The notes beneath the pieces are model-generated. The model saw nothing but the letters and a program-made list of their open reading frames with translations, did no database searches and was not told the origin of the DNA. The translations under genes and the position numbers were made by a program. This document shows, in pieces, positions 25,790 through 39,124 of a stretch of DNA of 42,972 nucleotides. The DNA is taken from positions 1-42,972 of the forward strand of contig JABDFC010000011.1 of NCBI GenBank assembly GCA_013286785.1. The letters are read 5' to 3'. The stretch comes from Gammaproteobacteria bacterium. Lineage in GTDB: Bacteria; Pseudomonadota; Gammaproteobacteria; UBA6186; Azoamicaceae. Every line of letters starts with the position of its first letter. Within the stretch, counting starts at the first letter, position 1.

Positions 25790-26866
25790 GTGTTCGATTT
25801 TTTAAAAGTCAGCTCAGCACCGCTCATGGGAATGGATATCAGTTCATCCGCAATCAAAGTAGTGGAGCTTAGCCGAACGAAAGGTAAATATGTGGTAGAA
25901 GCCTTTGGGATCGAAATGGTCGCGCCCCAAAGTATTGTTGAGCGTAATATTAAAGAAATTGATAAAGTCGCCGAGTCTATCCATCGACTCGTTAAACGCG
26001 TGAACGTGTCCAGCAAATGCGTTGCTGTTGCAGTAACAGGTTCGTCGGTATTGACACGGATTATTCAGCTCAGTCGTTCCTATGCCGAAGTGCAAGTTGC
26101 AGAGCAAATCGAAGTAGATGCCGAACGCTACTTTCCTTATCCTTTAGAACAAATGTATTATGACTTTCAAATTGTAGGACCTTTTGCAAAGAATCCTGAA
26201 TTGGCAGACGTATTACTTGCCGCGGCCAGAGTCGATACCGTTGACACACGTGTTACTGCGATTGTTGAAGCTGGGCTTAAGCCGACTGTTGTCGATATTG
26301 AATCATTAGCAGTCGAACGTGCGTTTGCTTTGGTTGTGAATCACTTACCAGAAAAAGGCAAAGGGTGTAATTTTGCTTTAATTGATATAGGTGGTTCTAT
26401 CACAACAGTTTATATTTTTCGTGAGCTTCATATTATATATAACAGGGAACAAGCCTTTGGTGGGAAGCACCTCACTGATGAAATTCAACGTCGCTATGGA
26501 TTAACCCCAGAAGAGTCTAACATTGCACAAAAACACGGAGGGTTGCCAGAAGATTATATTACGGAAGTATTAAATCCATTTAAAGAAACAGTTGTTCAAC
26601 AAATTAGCCGATCATTACAAGTATTTCTTTCTACGAGCGAAGAAACTACAATTGATTATATTGTTTTGGCTGGGGGGGTTGCCAAACTTCCCGGGTTGGA
26701 TACTCTTATCCAAAGTAAACTTAAAATTAAGACTTTCCTTGCCAACCCTTTTTTAGAAGCTGATGTTTCCTCACACGTTAACAAAGGGGCCTTGTTTGAT
26801 GAGGCGCCAGGCTTGATGGTGGCTTGCGGTCTGGCTTTGAGGAATTTTGATAATGACAAAAATTAA
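25790..26866 (+). CDS. pilM: Type IV pilus assembly ATPase-like protein PilM
   Basis: A 358-residue cytoplasmic actin-like protein of the pilus alignment complex; it binds the N-terminus of PilN. The sequence shows 'MGMDISSSAIKVVELS', 'VDAERYFPYPLEQMYYDF', 'FALIDIGGSITTVYI' and 'DYIVLAGGVAKLPGL'. GTG 25790 is chosen for the GGAG six bases before it and because PilM proteins begin (M)FDFLK. It overlaps pilN by 14 bases. Confidence 0.94.
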   Translation: MFDFLKVSSAPLMGMDISSSAIKVVELSRTKGKYVVEAFGIEMVAPQSIVERNIKEIDKVAESIHRLVKRVNVSSKCVAVAVTGSSVLTRIIQLSRSYAEVQVAEQIEVDAERYFPYPLEQMYYDFQIVGPFAKNPELADVLLAAARVDTVDTRVTAIVEAGLKPTVVDIESLAVERAFALVVNHLPEKGKGCNFALIDIGGSITTVYIFRELHIIYNREQAFGGKHLTDEIQRRYGLTPEESNIAQKHGGLPEDYITEVLNPFKETVVQQISRSLQVFLSTSEETTIDYIVLAGGVAKLPGLDTLIQSKLKIKTFLANPFLEADVSSHVNKGALFDEAPGLMVACGLALRNFDNDKN

Positions 26867-27512
26867 TCTATTACCTTGGCGAGAAGATTTAAGGAAAAGA
26901 CTTAATCAAGTATTTTTAGTGGTTTTGGCAAAAAATATTGCGCTAACATTAGTTATTGTTATTATGATTGATCAGTTTATTAGTTATCGGATCGAAGGTG
27001 ATAATGTAGATATTGCTTATATAAATAAAGAGTTACAAAGAATGACGCCGAGAGTAAACGAAATACAAGCGTTATTGAAAAAAAGAAAACTGTTGTTAGA
27101 TCGAATTAATGTAATTCAATCCTTACAGGAAGACCGTTTTTCTATCGTTAGACTATTAGATTTGATTCCGAGGACATTGCCCGACGGTGTGTTTTTAACC
27201 GAGTTCTCCAGAAAGATGGAGGATGCAAACAATCCTGACGCTGGCAAAAATAAAATGGCTAAGGCACCACCTGCAGCTGCCAATCGAAAAGGAGCTGTCA
27301 AGGAAACTGCTGTCGAGGTGAAACGGATTAGGTATTTTGTTAACATCCAGGGGGTTTCGTTAAGCAACACTAACATTGCTGTTTTTTTGCAGAATTTAGA
27401 AAAAATTCGTTGGCTTTCAGATGTTAAATTGACCGAGGTTTCTATCAATAAATCTGGAATAGGTCTCGCCTTTAAAATTGAATTTTATCAGAACTTAAAT
27501 GTTAAGGAGTAA
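26853..27512 (+). CDS. pilN: Type IV pilus assembly protein PilN
   Basis: A 219-residue inner-membrane protein. The N-terminal 'TKINLLPWREDLRKRL' is the PilM-binding motif (consensus INLLPWR), then comes one transmembrane segment, a coiled coil and a periplasmic ferredoxin-like fold. An Ala/Lys-rich insert around residues 125-150 is longer than usual. ATG 26853 has GAGGAA eight bases upstream and lies inside the end of pilM. Confidence 0.93.
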   Translation: MTKINLLPWREDLRKRLNQVFLVVLAKNIALTLVIVIMIDQFISYRIEGDNVDIAYINKELQRMTPRVNEIQALLKKRKLLLDRINVIQSLQEDRFSIVRLLDLIPRTLPDGVFLTEFSRKMEDANNPDAGKNKMAKAPPAAANRKGAVKETAVEVKRIRYFVNIQGVSLSNTNIAVFLQNLEKIRWLSDVKLTEVSINKSGIGLAFKIEFYQNLNVKE

Positions 27513-27515
27513 GTA

Positions 27516-28109
27516 TTGGAATTTTTAGGGGTAAAACTTGAGGAACTTCAAATTGACAATGTTGGCAGTTGGCCAGAATTGCCTAAAAGAGCCATTCTGA
27601 CCATTGCTTGTATTATAACTTTCATGTTGGGATATGCTTTTGATTTAAGCGGAAAAATTCAAATGTTAGATTCATCTACGCGGCGCGTGGTTACCTTAAG
27701 TGCACTTTATATTGATACCAATCGGCAGGTGTTAAATTTAGAGTCATATCGTGATGAAGTTGATCAAGTAGAGCATAAGTTCGATGCATTGACAACACTG
27801 TTGCCCGATCACAGTGATTCCGCGGGGCTCTTAGAAGATATTTCGCAAGTGGCAACGAGCTGCGGGGTACAATTTGTTGCAATTAAACCAGGGGCGGTTA
27901 TCAATCAAGGGTTCTATCAAGAAAGCGCAACACAGTTTAGTTTGGCTGGAAATTATAGTGGCTTTGGGGAATTTGTGTCTAGTATATCCACGATGCCAAG
28001 ACTGGTAACACTTCATGATTTTGTCATTAGGAGTGTTAAAAATGATCAGTTAGTCATGGATGTTTTAGCTAATACCTATTGGTCGACACCAGAGGCTCAT
28101 CACAAATGA
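27516..28109 (+). CDS. pilO: Type IV pilus assembly protein PilO
   Basis: A 197-residue inner-membrane protein with an N-terminal cytoplasmic stretch, one transmembrane helix (about 25-45), a coiled coil and the periplasmic domain with 'LLEDISQVATSCGVQF' and 'FVSSISTMPRLVTLHDF'. It dimerises with PilN. It starts with TTG 27516, supported by AAGGAG at the end of pilN. It overlaps pilP by the ATGA at 28106-28109. Confidence 0.92.
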   Translation: MEFLGVKLEELQIDNVGSWPELPKRAILTIACIITFMLGYAFDLSGKIQMLDSSTRRVVTLSALYIDTNRQVLNLESYRDEVDQVEHKFDALTTLLPDHSDSAGLLEDISQVATSCGVQFVAIKPGAVINQGFYQESATQFSLAGNYSGFGEFVSSISTMPRLVTLHDFVIRSVKNDQLVMDVLANTYWSTPEAHHK

Positions 28110-28753
28110 TCCTACTAAAGGTTAGAAATATACTTATTCTTTTGCTAATACCAATTTTGTCTGGGTGCTCTCAGAGTCCAGACAAAGGAGTGGTTGAATT
28201 CGTCAAAGAAACGAAAAAACAGAAGTCAGGTTATGTGGAAAATATTCCGGATTATCCCTCACCCATAGTTATAAAATATTCAGCGGAAGAAGAGCGGGAT
28301 CCTTTTGACCCAAATTCTACCCTGAGAGCAGCATCAGCAGATACTTATAAGCATCAACATGAGGGGCCGGATTTGAGTCGTCCACGCGAAGAACTGGAAG
28401 AGTTTACCTTGTCTTCATTAAAAATGGTTGGGACTTTAGAAAGGGAAGGTATATTTTATGCATTAATACAAGATCCGTCAAATATAGTCCACCTTGCGGG
28501 GATCGGGAATTATATTGGTGAAAATTCTGGGCAAATTGAAAAGATTAATGATACTGAAATTGATGTCAAAGAATGGCTACCCGATGGTAAAGGAGGATGG
28601 CGAAGTCATGAAACTTCTCTGCCTTTTTTACATGAAGATAGTAAAAGCGGTAATGTTGAAAACGGTAATAACAATAATAATAAGACTAAGGATAATAGCG
28701 TCATTGGAGTGACTAGAGATATCGTAAAGAGTCAAGGAAGGGGTAGACCATGA
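28106..28753 (+). CDS. pilP: Type IV pilus lipoprotein PilP
   Basis: A 215-residue lipoprotein linking PilNO with the PilQ secretin. A signal sequence ends in the lipobox 'LSGC' (Cys about residue 21). 'RDPFDP' and 'FTLSSLKMVGTLEREGIFYA' are typical PilP motifs. The C-terminus is Asn/Lys-rich and disordered. The ATG overlaps the pilO stop (ATGA) and the stop overlaps the pilQ start (ATGA). Confidence 0.93.
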   Translation: MILLKVRNILILLLIPILSGCSQSPDKGVVEFVKETKKQKSGYVENIPDYPSPIVIKYSAEEERDPFDPNSTLRAASADTYKHQHEGPDLSRPREELEEFTLSSLKMVGTLEREGIFYALIQDPSNIVHLAGIGNYIGENSGQIEKINDTEIDVKEWLPDGKGGWRSHETSLPFLHEDSKSGNVENGNNNNNKTKDNSVIGVTRDIVKSQGRGRP

Positions 28754-30969
28754 GAAGCAAAATAAAAGTGCACAATAGAGTGTGGTTAAATTTTAGACTA
28801 TTGACTCTCTTGGCTTATCTTCTGTTCAATCAGACGGCATTTGCAGCAGAAGTAATTAAGTTGAACAATTTGACGATACAATCAGATGCACAAAACAAAG
28901 TGCAAATACTACTGGAATTTACTGGTCCAGCAGTGACACCCAAGAGTTTTTCTGTTGAAGTTCCTCCAACAATTGTATTTGATTTTCCAAACGTTCAAAA
29001 TCAATTCTCCCAGGATATTTCCAAGCAGATATTGCCAGGAGGCTTAATTAAAAATATCAATATTGCTGAAGGTGACAGTAAAACTCGTCTTTCCATTGAT
29101 GTTCAGCATTTGGATACATTTAATACGGAAGTCAGTGGAAATGTGTTGAAAGTAACTTTCGATGACAGTGTTGCAGAATCAGGCAATGTTTTGCCAGCTA
29201 TTACTTCAGGGAAAAATTATCAAGTTAAATCTTTTGATTTTCGTCGAGGAGAACAAGGAGAGGGACAATTGATTATTGATTTGTCTTCCTCCAAAATTTC
29301 TGTCGATATGAAAGAGGACGGTGGCTTGCTGACAGTCTTCTTTTTGGGTGCCACGGCTCCAGAAAGTTTGACCAAACAATTCGATGTAACTGATTTTGGA
29401 ACACCAGTTCAAACCGTTACCATCTCTAACAAGGGGAACACTGTAAATATGGCGGTTAATGCAACCGGGGAGTACGATAAGATTGCTTATCAAATGGATA
29501 ATCAGTTTATTTTAGATGTTAGAGCCGTTTCAGCGGAAGATCAGACTGGATTAAATGGGGAGCAGAAATATGTGGGTGAAAAAATATCTTTGAATTTTCA
29601 AGATATCTCGATTCGGGCAGTTTTGCAAATTATCGCAGATTTTTCAGGATTTAATATCATTACAGACGATACAGTGAAGGGTAGTATTACGCTTAGGTTG
29701 CAAAATATCCCCTGGGATCAAGCGCTGGACATTATTTTAAGAAGCAAAGGATTATCAAAAAGACAGCAGGGAAATGTTTTAATCGTTGGTCCTGCAGAGC
29801 AGATCGCTGCCAGGGAAAAAGTGGAGTTAGAAGGACAAAGACAAGCCGAAGATTTAGGTCCTGTGAAATCAGAGCTCTTTCAAATTAATTACGCCGATGC
29901 AACGACACTTTCAACTTTAATTAAAGATAAATCCTCTTCATTGCTAACTTCCAGAGGAGCTATTACGGTCGATAAAAGAACCAATACCTTGTTAATTCAA
30001 GATGTTGCCAATCGTTTAAATGATATTCGGGAGTTATTGAAAAAGTTAGATATCCCGGTTAGGCAAGTAGAAATTTCGACTCAAATAATAACAGCGGATA
30101 ATACCTTGGAAAAAGCGTTGGGGGTACGCTTGGGGGGAGGTGCCAATGCGGGTATTGGGCATCGTCGGTTGGGGGTTGGCAGTAGCATTGAAAGAGGCCG
30201 AGCGATCAGTGATTATACTGATGGAAGTGGGAAAAGTGTGGTTCCGCCTTCTAATATTACGACTACAGGGGGTACTGCCCCGAACTCAAATATTACGCAA
30301 CAGGCTTATACCACGGCTGCTACTGCTCCTACCGTGAATAATACCGAAGGCTTGTTCAGTGATTTAGGCGTTACGGGCGCTGGGACAGCTTTTGGCGCGG
30401 CAGGATATACCGCTGGAAAAGTTGGCTTTGCTTTGGCAAAATTACCCAATGGGACGCTGTTAGATTTAGAACTGGATGCACTCCAGTATGAATCAAAGAG
30501 CAAAACCATTGCGAAGCCTAAAGTCATAACCCAAGACCAAAACAAAGCGACAGTGGAAAAGGGGATCGATGTTCCCTATTTAGAGTCGACTTCAAGTGGG
30601 GCGGCGAGTGTGGCTTTTAAATCTGCCTCATTGAAACTAGAAGTCACTCCGCATATTACTCCCGATGATAAAATCAATTTGGATCTCAATATTTCCAATG
30701 ATAGTGTTGGGACTTCATCTGGCACAGCAGGGCCCCAAATTAATACCAATCACGTGCAAACCAAAGTATTGGTTGATAATGGAGAAACAGTCGTTTTAGG
30801 CGGTGTGTTATCTATCATAGACAATAAGAGTATTGTTAAGGTGCCATTCTTTGGTGATCTGCCGATTATTGGAGGATTATTTCGCAATCGATATTTTAAG
30901 TATGAACCGACAGAGTTAATTGTCTTCATTACCCCAAGAATTGTCAATCCGATTGTGACGAACCAATGA
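28750..30969 (+). CDS. pilQ: Type IV pilus secretin PilQ
   Basis: A 739-residue outer-membrane secretin through which pili pass. After a signal peptide ending 'AFA' come two AMIN domains (about 35-255) for peptidoglycan binding, an STN/N0 domain ('ISLNFQDISIRAVLQIIADF'), N1 ('LFQINYADATTLSTLIKDKS') and the secretin ring with 'SKSKTIAKPKVITQDQNKA' and 'VPFFGDLPIIGGLFRNRYF'. A Gly/Ser/Thr-rich stretch of about 100 residues (about 460-560) interrupts the ring domain before the pore strands. It is the last gene of pilMNOPQ. Confidence 0.95.
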   Translation: MRSKIKVHNRVWLNFRLLTLLAYLLFNQTAFAAEVIKLNNLTIQSDAQNKVQILLEFTGPAVTPKSFSVEVPPTIVFDFPNVQNQFSQDISKQILPGGLIKNINIAEGDSKTRLSIDVQHLDTFNTEVSGNVLKVTFDDSVAESGNVLPAITSGKNYQVKSFDFRRGEQGEGQLIIDLSSSKISVDMKEDGGLLTVFFLGATAPESLTKQFDVTDFGTPVQTVTISNKGNTVNMAVNATGEYDKIAYQMDNQFILDVRAVSAEDQTGLNGEQKYVGEKISLNFQDISIRAVLQIIADFSGFNIITDDTVKGSITLRLQNIPWDQALDIILRSKGLSKRQQGNVLIVGPAEQIAAREKVELEGQRQAEDLGPVKSELFQINYADATTLSTLIKDKSSSLLTSRGAITVDKRTNTLLIQDVANRLNDIRELLKKLDIPVRQVEISTQIITADNTLEKALGVRLGGGANAGIGHRRLGVGSSIERGRAISDYTDGSGKSVVPPSNITTTGGTAPNSNITQQAYTTAATAPTVNNTEGLFSDLGVTGAGTAFGAAGYTAGKVGFALAKLPNGTLLDLELDALQYESKSKTIAKPKVITQDQNKATVEKGIDVPYLESTSSGAASVAFKSASLKLEVTPHITPDDKINLDLNISNDSVGTSSGTAGPQINTNHVQTKVLVDNGETVVLGGVLSIIDNKSIVKVPFFGDLPIIGGLFRNRYFKYEPTELIVFITPRIVNPIVTNQ

Positions 30970-30988
30970 GTTTCGGGTAAAAATTTTA

Positions 30989-31018
30989 TAGACTTACTTT
31001 GACTGCCTTGGTTATAAT
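30989..31018 (+). promoter_or_regulatory. Possible hemE promoter with almost no leader
   Basis: A perfect TATAAT lies at 31013-31018 with TAGACT (30989-30994) 18 bases upstream. Transcription would start near 31025, at or next to ATG 31026, which has no Shine-Dalgarno. Confidence 0.45.
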
Positions 31019-31025
31019 GGTCGCT

Positions 31026-34890
<3,865 letters not shown>

Positions 34891-34980
34891 GCGTGTACTC
34901 CAGAACCAGTTTTAAAGTAGGCCTAAGTTAGAGTGTAGAATGGACTCCGTGTAATATCAAATTTGACCTATATTCTCTGG

Positions 34981-36264
34981 TTATCTTGGGTGATACTTTT
35001 GGTAACGGGAACGTTTGACGATCCAGCCAATGAGGAAGAATACAAGGGATAAGCAATAGGGAAATACGTATTGGATAGTCATTCGATTAAAGCGGCTGGG
35101 AGTAAAGGTTAAGTCAATCAATGTATTAGGGGCATAGGCTAATAAAATATCCGCTTCATTCAGCCAATGAAAAAGGTTGTGGGTTAAGCCTAAATTTCCA
35201 TAATTATTCAGACCAGCATTACTTAAAAAGTGGGTATTCCCCATGACCAGGATCCTTTGTTGATCTTTCGTTAAAGCCACACCGATGGTGAAAGGGCCGG
35301 TTTGTTGTTGTTCCCCCTGTGTTAAGGTCGTTTGTGCATTGGTCACTAATAAGGGTTTGGCTTTAAAACCCAATTGATGTGCTTTTTTGTATTCAATGGC
35401 TCTAGACCAAGGAAAAACTGTGAGCATACTGAGCGAATTCGTAATGGAATGCTCGGGATATTCGGTAATGAGACTGATCGCTGGATCGGGTGTTCCCATG
35501 GCAAGGGCTTTTGGGTCTTGGATGACGCCGGATTGCCATTCTATCCCCAAAGCATTAGCCAATTTTGTGTCATCCGCCGAGTAGGGGTTCGCCAGCCACA
35601 ATAAGTTTTTACCTAGTTTTAGGTAATCGAGTATTTGATGTGTTTCTTGGGGGAGGAGAGGGGCTTTGAGATCAGCAATGATCAATAATTGAGTGTTATC
35701 CGGAATTACGCCGCTTTCACCCAAGTTAAGAGTGGCAACTTGGAATCCTTTGGTGTTTAATTCGTTGTATAAAAGGTTTAAATTGCGACTTTCATCTCCA
35801 GTGAGGCTTTGTTCACCATGGCCGGATAAAAAAACAACCCATTGTGCTTCGCGCTTTAGAATTTGGTACAGTAAATTGGTAAAGGCTTGTTCATTCCACT
35901 TGCTGGGATCGATGTCTGCAGCTTTTGTTTCGCCGCCATAGGTGAGTAATAAATAATCATGACCTTCCAACCCAAATCTGGCTTGTTTGCTGGGATCGGG
36001 GAGGGATTTGTGAATAGATAATTGAATGTTCTTATTTTCTTTTTGAAACAGGGCAATAATATTACTGATGTGTTCGCGATAAGTAGGATCCAGGGTAAAG
36101 AGCTCTACCTTTAATGGCTTGTTGAGGGTGGTCAATAATTGGCGGCTGGCAGAACTTAAGCTATTGCTTTTGTTAACGGTAGCGTCAAAGGTGAGAGGAT
36201 GACGATATCCAACAGTGCTTAAGATGCCAACCACTAAGAGGAGTAGGATATATTTTTTCTTCAT
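34981..36264 (-). CDS. GldG-like auxiliary protein of an ABC-2 transporter
   Basis: A 427-residue protein of the COG3225/ABC_transp_aux type: an N-terminal membrane segment (about 5-20), a periplasmic domain with 'VVFLSGHGEQSL', 'LLIIADLKAPLLPQE' and 'LVMGNTHFLSNAG', and a C-terminal transmembrane helix before a basic tail. ATG 36264 overlaps the stop of the permease gene as ATGA, so an earlier start is unlikely. It belongs to the ATPase-permease-auxiliary operon on the minus strand. In Bacteroidetes such genes serve gliding; in gammaproteobacteria the role is unknown. Confidence 0.85.
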   Translation of the reverse strand: MKKKYILLLLVVGILSTVGYRHPLTFDATVNKSNSLSSASRQLLTTLNKPLKVELFTLDPTYREHISNIIALFQKENKNIQLSIHKSLPDPSKQARFGLEGHDYLLLTYGGETKAADIDPSKWNEQAFTNLLYQILKREAQWVVFLSGHGEQSLTGDESRNLNLLYNELNTKGFQVATLNLGESGVIPDNTQLLIIADLKAPLLPQETHQILDYLKLGKNLLWLANPYSADDTKLANALGIEWQSGVIQDPKALAMGTPDPAISLITEYPEHSITNSLSMLTVFPWSRAIEYKKAHQLGFKAKPLLVTNAQTTLTQGEQQQTGPFTIGVALTKDQQRILVMGNTHFLSNAGLNNYGNLGLTHNLFHWLNEADILLAYAPNTLIDLTFTPSRFNRMTIQYVFPYCLSLVFFLIGWIVKRSRYQKYHPR

Positions 36265-37031
36265 GTCCGCCTCTGAGTGCTTGGCTCTCTTTCTAACCTC
36301 AGTATACTTAAATATAGGAACAAACTGGATAATACACAATAATAAATAATATCTCGGCTATTGATAATTCCAGAAAAAAAGTTTTTGCAATGGTACAGCA
36401 AAGCTAATTCCATGATCCAGCTGCGATTTGGATCAAGGAAGTGGGGGATCCATTCTAATAAACTGAGTAAGATAAAGCTTACAAACATCATAATGGCAGC
36501 CATTAATGGTTCTTTGGCAAAGCTTGCAATAAACAACCCGAGGCTGAGAGTACTACAAAGCAATAGGATCAACCCAATCATACCACTTAAGTATTGGCCA
36601 AAATCGAGATGGTCATGCAGGGCGATGATGAGTGGCATCCAGAGGACGGGTAATAATAAAAAAATCTGTGCGGCAAGCAGCCCTAAGAATTTCCCGAAGA
36701 TAATGTCTCTGACAGAAATGGCTGAAGTTAAATACAGCTGAAGCGTGTGTGCTTTTCTTTCGTGAGTAATGGCTTGAGTGGCGAATAACGGTGTCATGAA
36801 AAAAAAGAATAAAGTTGTCCAAGCAAATAATGGGTGGATAACTTTTTCAGTGATCCCAAATGAAGGATTGCTGCTCACAAAGCTTTGTTGTGTGTTTTGC
36901 AAAAATTCTGCCATTAACCAATAAAAAATAAGACCTAGAAAAAACTGGCACAAGGCTAAGAGCTTCCAGAGTTTTCCTGTTTTAAATAATTTATGCCATT
37001 CATGCTGGGCAATGGTGAGAATCATGAACAC
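36261..37031 (-). CDS. ABC-2 permease, GldF-like
   Basis: A 256-residue membrane protein with six hydrophobic segments and the ABC-2 loop 'ITHERKAHTLQLYLTSAIS' with 'GKFLGLLAAQI'. ATG 37031 or 37025 lies inside the end of the ATPase gene (overlap of 26-32 bases). It ends in an ATGA overlap with the auxiliary gene. It works with the flanking ATPase and auxiliary protein. Confidence 0.87.
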   Translation of the reverse strand: MFMILTIAQHEWHKLFKTGKLWKLLALCQFFLGLIFYWLMAEFLQNTQQSFVSSNPSFGITEKVIHPLFAWTTLFFFFMTPLFATQAITHERKAHTLQLYLTSAISVRDIIFGKFLGLLAAQIFLLLPVLWMPLIIALHDHLDFGQYLSGMIGLILLLCSTLSLGLFIASFAKEPLMAAIMMFVSFILLSLLEWIPHFLDPNRSWIMELALLYHCKNFFSGIINSRDIIYYCVLSSLFLYLSILRLEREPSTQRRT

Positions 37032-37671
37032 TCATCCCTTGACTGTTAAATTGTAAGATGGAATCGCAAAGAGACTCCACTTCGTATAGGTGATGGCTGG
37101 AAAAAATAATCGCAGCTTTTTTTTTATATTCCTGTAGGAACGATAGGAAAATTTCTAACTGTTGCGTATCCAATCCTTGTGTTGGTTCATCCAGGAGTAA
37201 AACCGTTGGTTGGTGGAGCAGGGCTTGCAAAATGCCAACGCGTTGTTTTTGTCCTTTTGACAAAGTTGCGACGATTTGGCGATCTTGCTGGGTTAGACTT
37301 AAGGCTTCTAAGTGATAATCAATGGTTGTTTGGATCGTTTCATTGGGAACCTGTCGGAGTTTTGCACTGTGCTCTAAATTTTCTCTGACCGTGAGCTCGG
37401 GGTACAAAGGGGGGTGATCCGGGAGAAAACCGATATAAGGCTTCGCCAATAAGGGGTGAGTGTGAATATCGATCCCATGGATCAAAACTTGGCCTTGATT
37501 GGGTTGCAAAAGACCCGCGAGCAGAGAGAGCGTTGTGGTTTTACCAGACCCATTGGTTCCAATCAGGGCCATACATTTTCCGATAGGTACGGTAAAATTC
37601 AACGGTGGAATGGCCAGGTTGTTGTGCGTATAGCTTAGGTTTTTAACCACAATAAAGTCGCAAAGCTTCAT
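37000..37671 (-). CDS. ABC transporter ATPase, GldA-like
   Basis: A 223-residue ATP-binding subunit. Walker A is 'GTNGSGKTT', the signature is 'LSKGQKQR' (Lys in place of the usual second Gly), Walker B is 'VLLLDEPTQGLD' and the switch is 'FSSHH'. It is the first gene of the three-gene operon, divergent from the desaturase. The short C-terminus ends in a His/Ser-rich tail. Confidence 0.9.
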   Translation of the reverse strand: MKLCDFIVVKNLSYTHNNLAIPPLNFTVPIGKCMALIGTNGSGKTTTLSLLAGLLQPNQGQVLIHGIDIHTHPLLAKPYIGFLPDHPPLYPELTVRENLEHSAKLRQVPNETIQTTIDYHLEALSLTQQDRQIVATLSKGQKQRVGILQALLHQPTVLLLDEPTQGLDTQQLEIFLSFLQEYKKKAAIIFSSHHLYEVESLCDSILQFNSQGMSVHDSHHCPA

Positions 37672-37798
37672 AGAAGGGAGTATAGCTGCTACGAGCGTAT
37701 GTGAATGCGACGCTTGAAAATTTAATATGTTATTTATCTTACTCCCTAGTAAATCGCTTTGGAATTCCTTAAACTACGCACAAGCGGAGGTTCTTCTT

Positions 37799-38983
37799 AT
37801 GTTTTATGGAATTTTGGATTTACCTTGGTGGGGATATATTGTTGCTACGCTGGTGCTAACGCATATTACCATTGCGGGCGTGACTATTTTTCTCCATCGG
37901 TGCCAAGCGCATAGAGCGCTCACCTTACACCCCATTATTAGTCATTTTTTTCGCTTTTGGCTTTGGTTAACCACAGGGATGGAAACAAAAGCCTGGACTG
38001 CTATCCATCGCAAACACCATGCAAAATGTGAAACAGAGGAAGATCCGCACAGTCCACAAATTTTAGGGTTGCCAAAGGTTTTGTGGGAAGGGGCAGAGTT
38101 ATATCGTCGGGAAGCCAAAAACCAAGAGACCCTCAAACGATATGGAGAAGGTACGCCGGATGACTGGTTAGAACGCCACATCTATACCCCGCATTCTGCC
38201 AAAGGGATCTTATTAAACTTAATCCTCAATCTAGTGCTTTTCGGGATTCCTGGTTTAGTGATCTGGGCGATTCAAATGGCTTGGATCCCATTTTTTGCCG
38301 CAGGGATTATCAATGGTGTGGGCCACTATTGGGGTTACCGCAATTTTGAATGTTTAGATGCTGCCACAAATATTTTCCCCTGGGGTATTTTGATCGGGGG
38401 AGAAGAATTGCATAATAATCACCATACTTATCCCACTTCTGCGAAACTTTCCGTGAATTGGTGGGAGTTTGATATTGGTTGGTTTTATATCCGATCTTTG
38501 ATGCTCTTAAAGCTTGCTAAAGTCAAACGAGTGGTTCCAAAGCCGATTATTGTTTCTGGCAAGAAGCAGATCGATGCCGAAGGGCTGCAGGCTTTACTCA
38601 CCAATCGGATCCAAGTCATGACAGCTTATACCAAGGCAGTTGTTTTACCGTTATTGAAACAAGAGAAACAAAACGCTTTGGTAGCAGATCGTGATGTGAT
38701 ACGACAAGTACAACCCGCTTTGGTTCGAGCAGATTTCTTGGTGGATGAGTCGATTCGTCGTCAATTGGATCAATTCTTAGAAAGGAATGGAAATAGCGCT
38801 TTAAAAGTGGTCTACCACTTACAACAGCAGCTTAAATCTATTTGGAATAGAACGACGGCCACGCAAATAGAATTACTGGATGCCTTGCAAGATTGGTGTC
38901 ATCAGGCAGAGACAAGTGGTATTCAAAAATTGCAGGATTTCGTTAATTATTTGCGAGGGTATACCATCCTTCAATCGCATTGA
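37799..38983 (+). CDS. Delta-9-type acyl desaturase (DesA family)
   Basis: A 394-residue membrane di-iron enzyme that introduces a double bond into acyl chains. Three histidine boxes are seen: 'HRCQAH' (33-38), 'HRKHH' (70-74) and 'HNNHH' near residue 207. Length is like the Pseudomonas DesA type, including a soluble C-terminal region of about 150 residues, rich in Gln and Leu, beyond the last His box. ATG 37799 has CGGAGG upstream; in-frame codons further 5' lack a ribosome site. It would adjust membrane fluidity. Confidence 0.9.
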   Translation: MFYGILDLPWWGYIVATLVLTHITIAGVTIFLHRCQAHRALTLHPIISHFFRFWLWLTTGMETKAWTAIHRKHHAKCETEEDPHSPQILGLPKVLWEGAELYRREAKNQETLKRYGEGTPDDWLERHIYTPHSAKGILLNLILNLVLFGIPGLVIWAIQMAWIPFFAAGIINGVGHYWGYRNFECLDAATNIFPWGILIGGEELHNNHHTYPTSAKLSVNWWEFDIGWFYIRSLMLLKLAKVKRVVPKPIIVSGKKQIDAEGLQALLTNRIQVMTAYTKAVVLPLLKQEKQNALVADRDVIRQVQPALVRADFLVDESIRRQLDQFLERNGNSALKVVYHLQQQLKSIWNRTTATQIELLDALQDWCHQAETSGIQKLQDFVNYLRGYTILQSH

Positions 38984-39084
38984 TTGGTTTTGTTGATGTT
39001 AGAACATAACCGATGGCAATAGATGAGCCTTAGCTGCAGTTTCTTGCAAAGTTGGAAAGATTAGGAATTTTCAGTTAATTTAAC

Positions 39085-39090
39085 TATACT
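39085..39090 (+). promoter_or_regulatory. -10 box of the pilin gene
   Basis: TATACT lies about 35 bases before ATG 39125. The -35 region is poor (TTAGGA at 18 bases), so an activator may be needed. Confidence 0.35.
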
Positions 39091-39124
39091 TTGTAATGTC
39101 TGCTCTAAAGCCGGAAGCTAAGCC

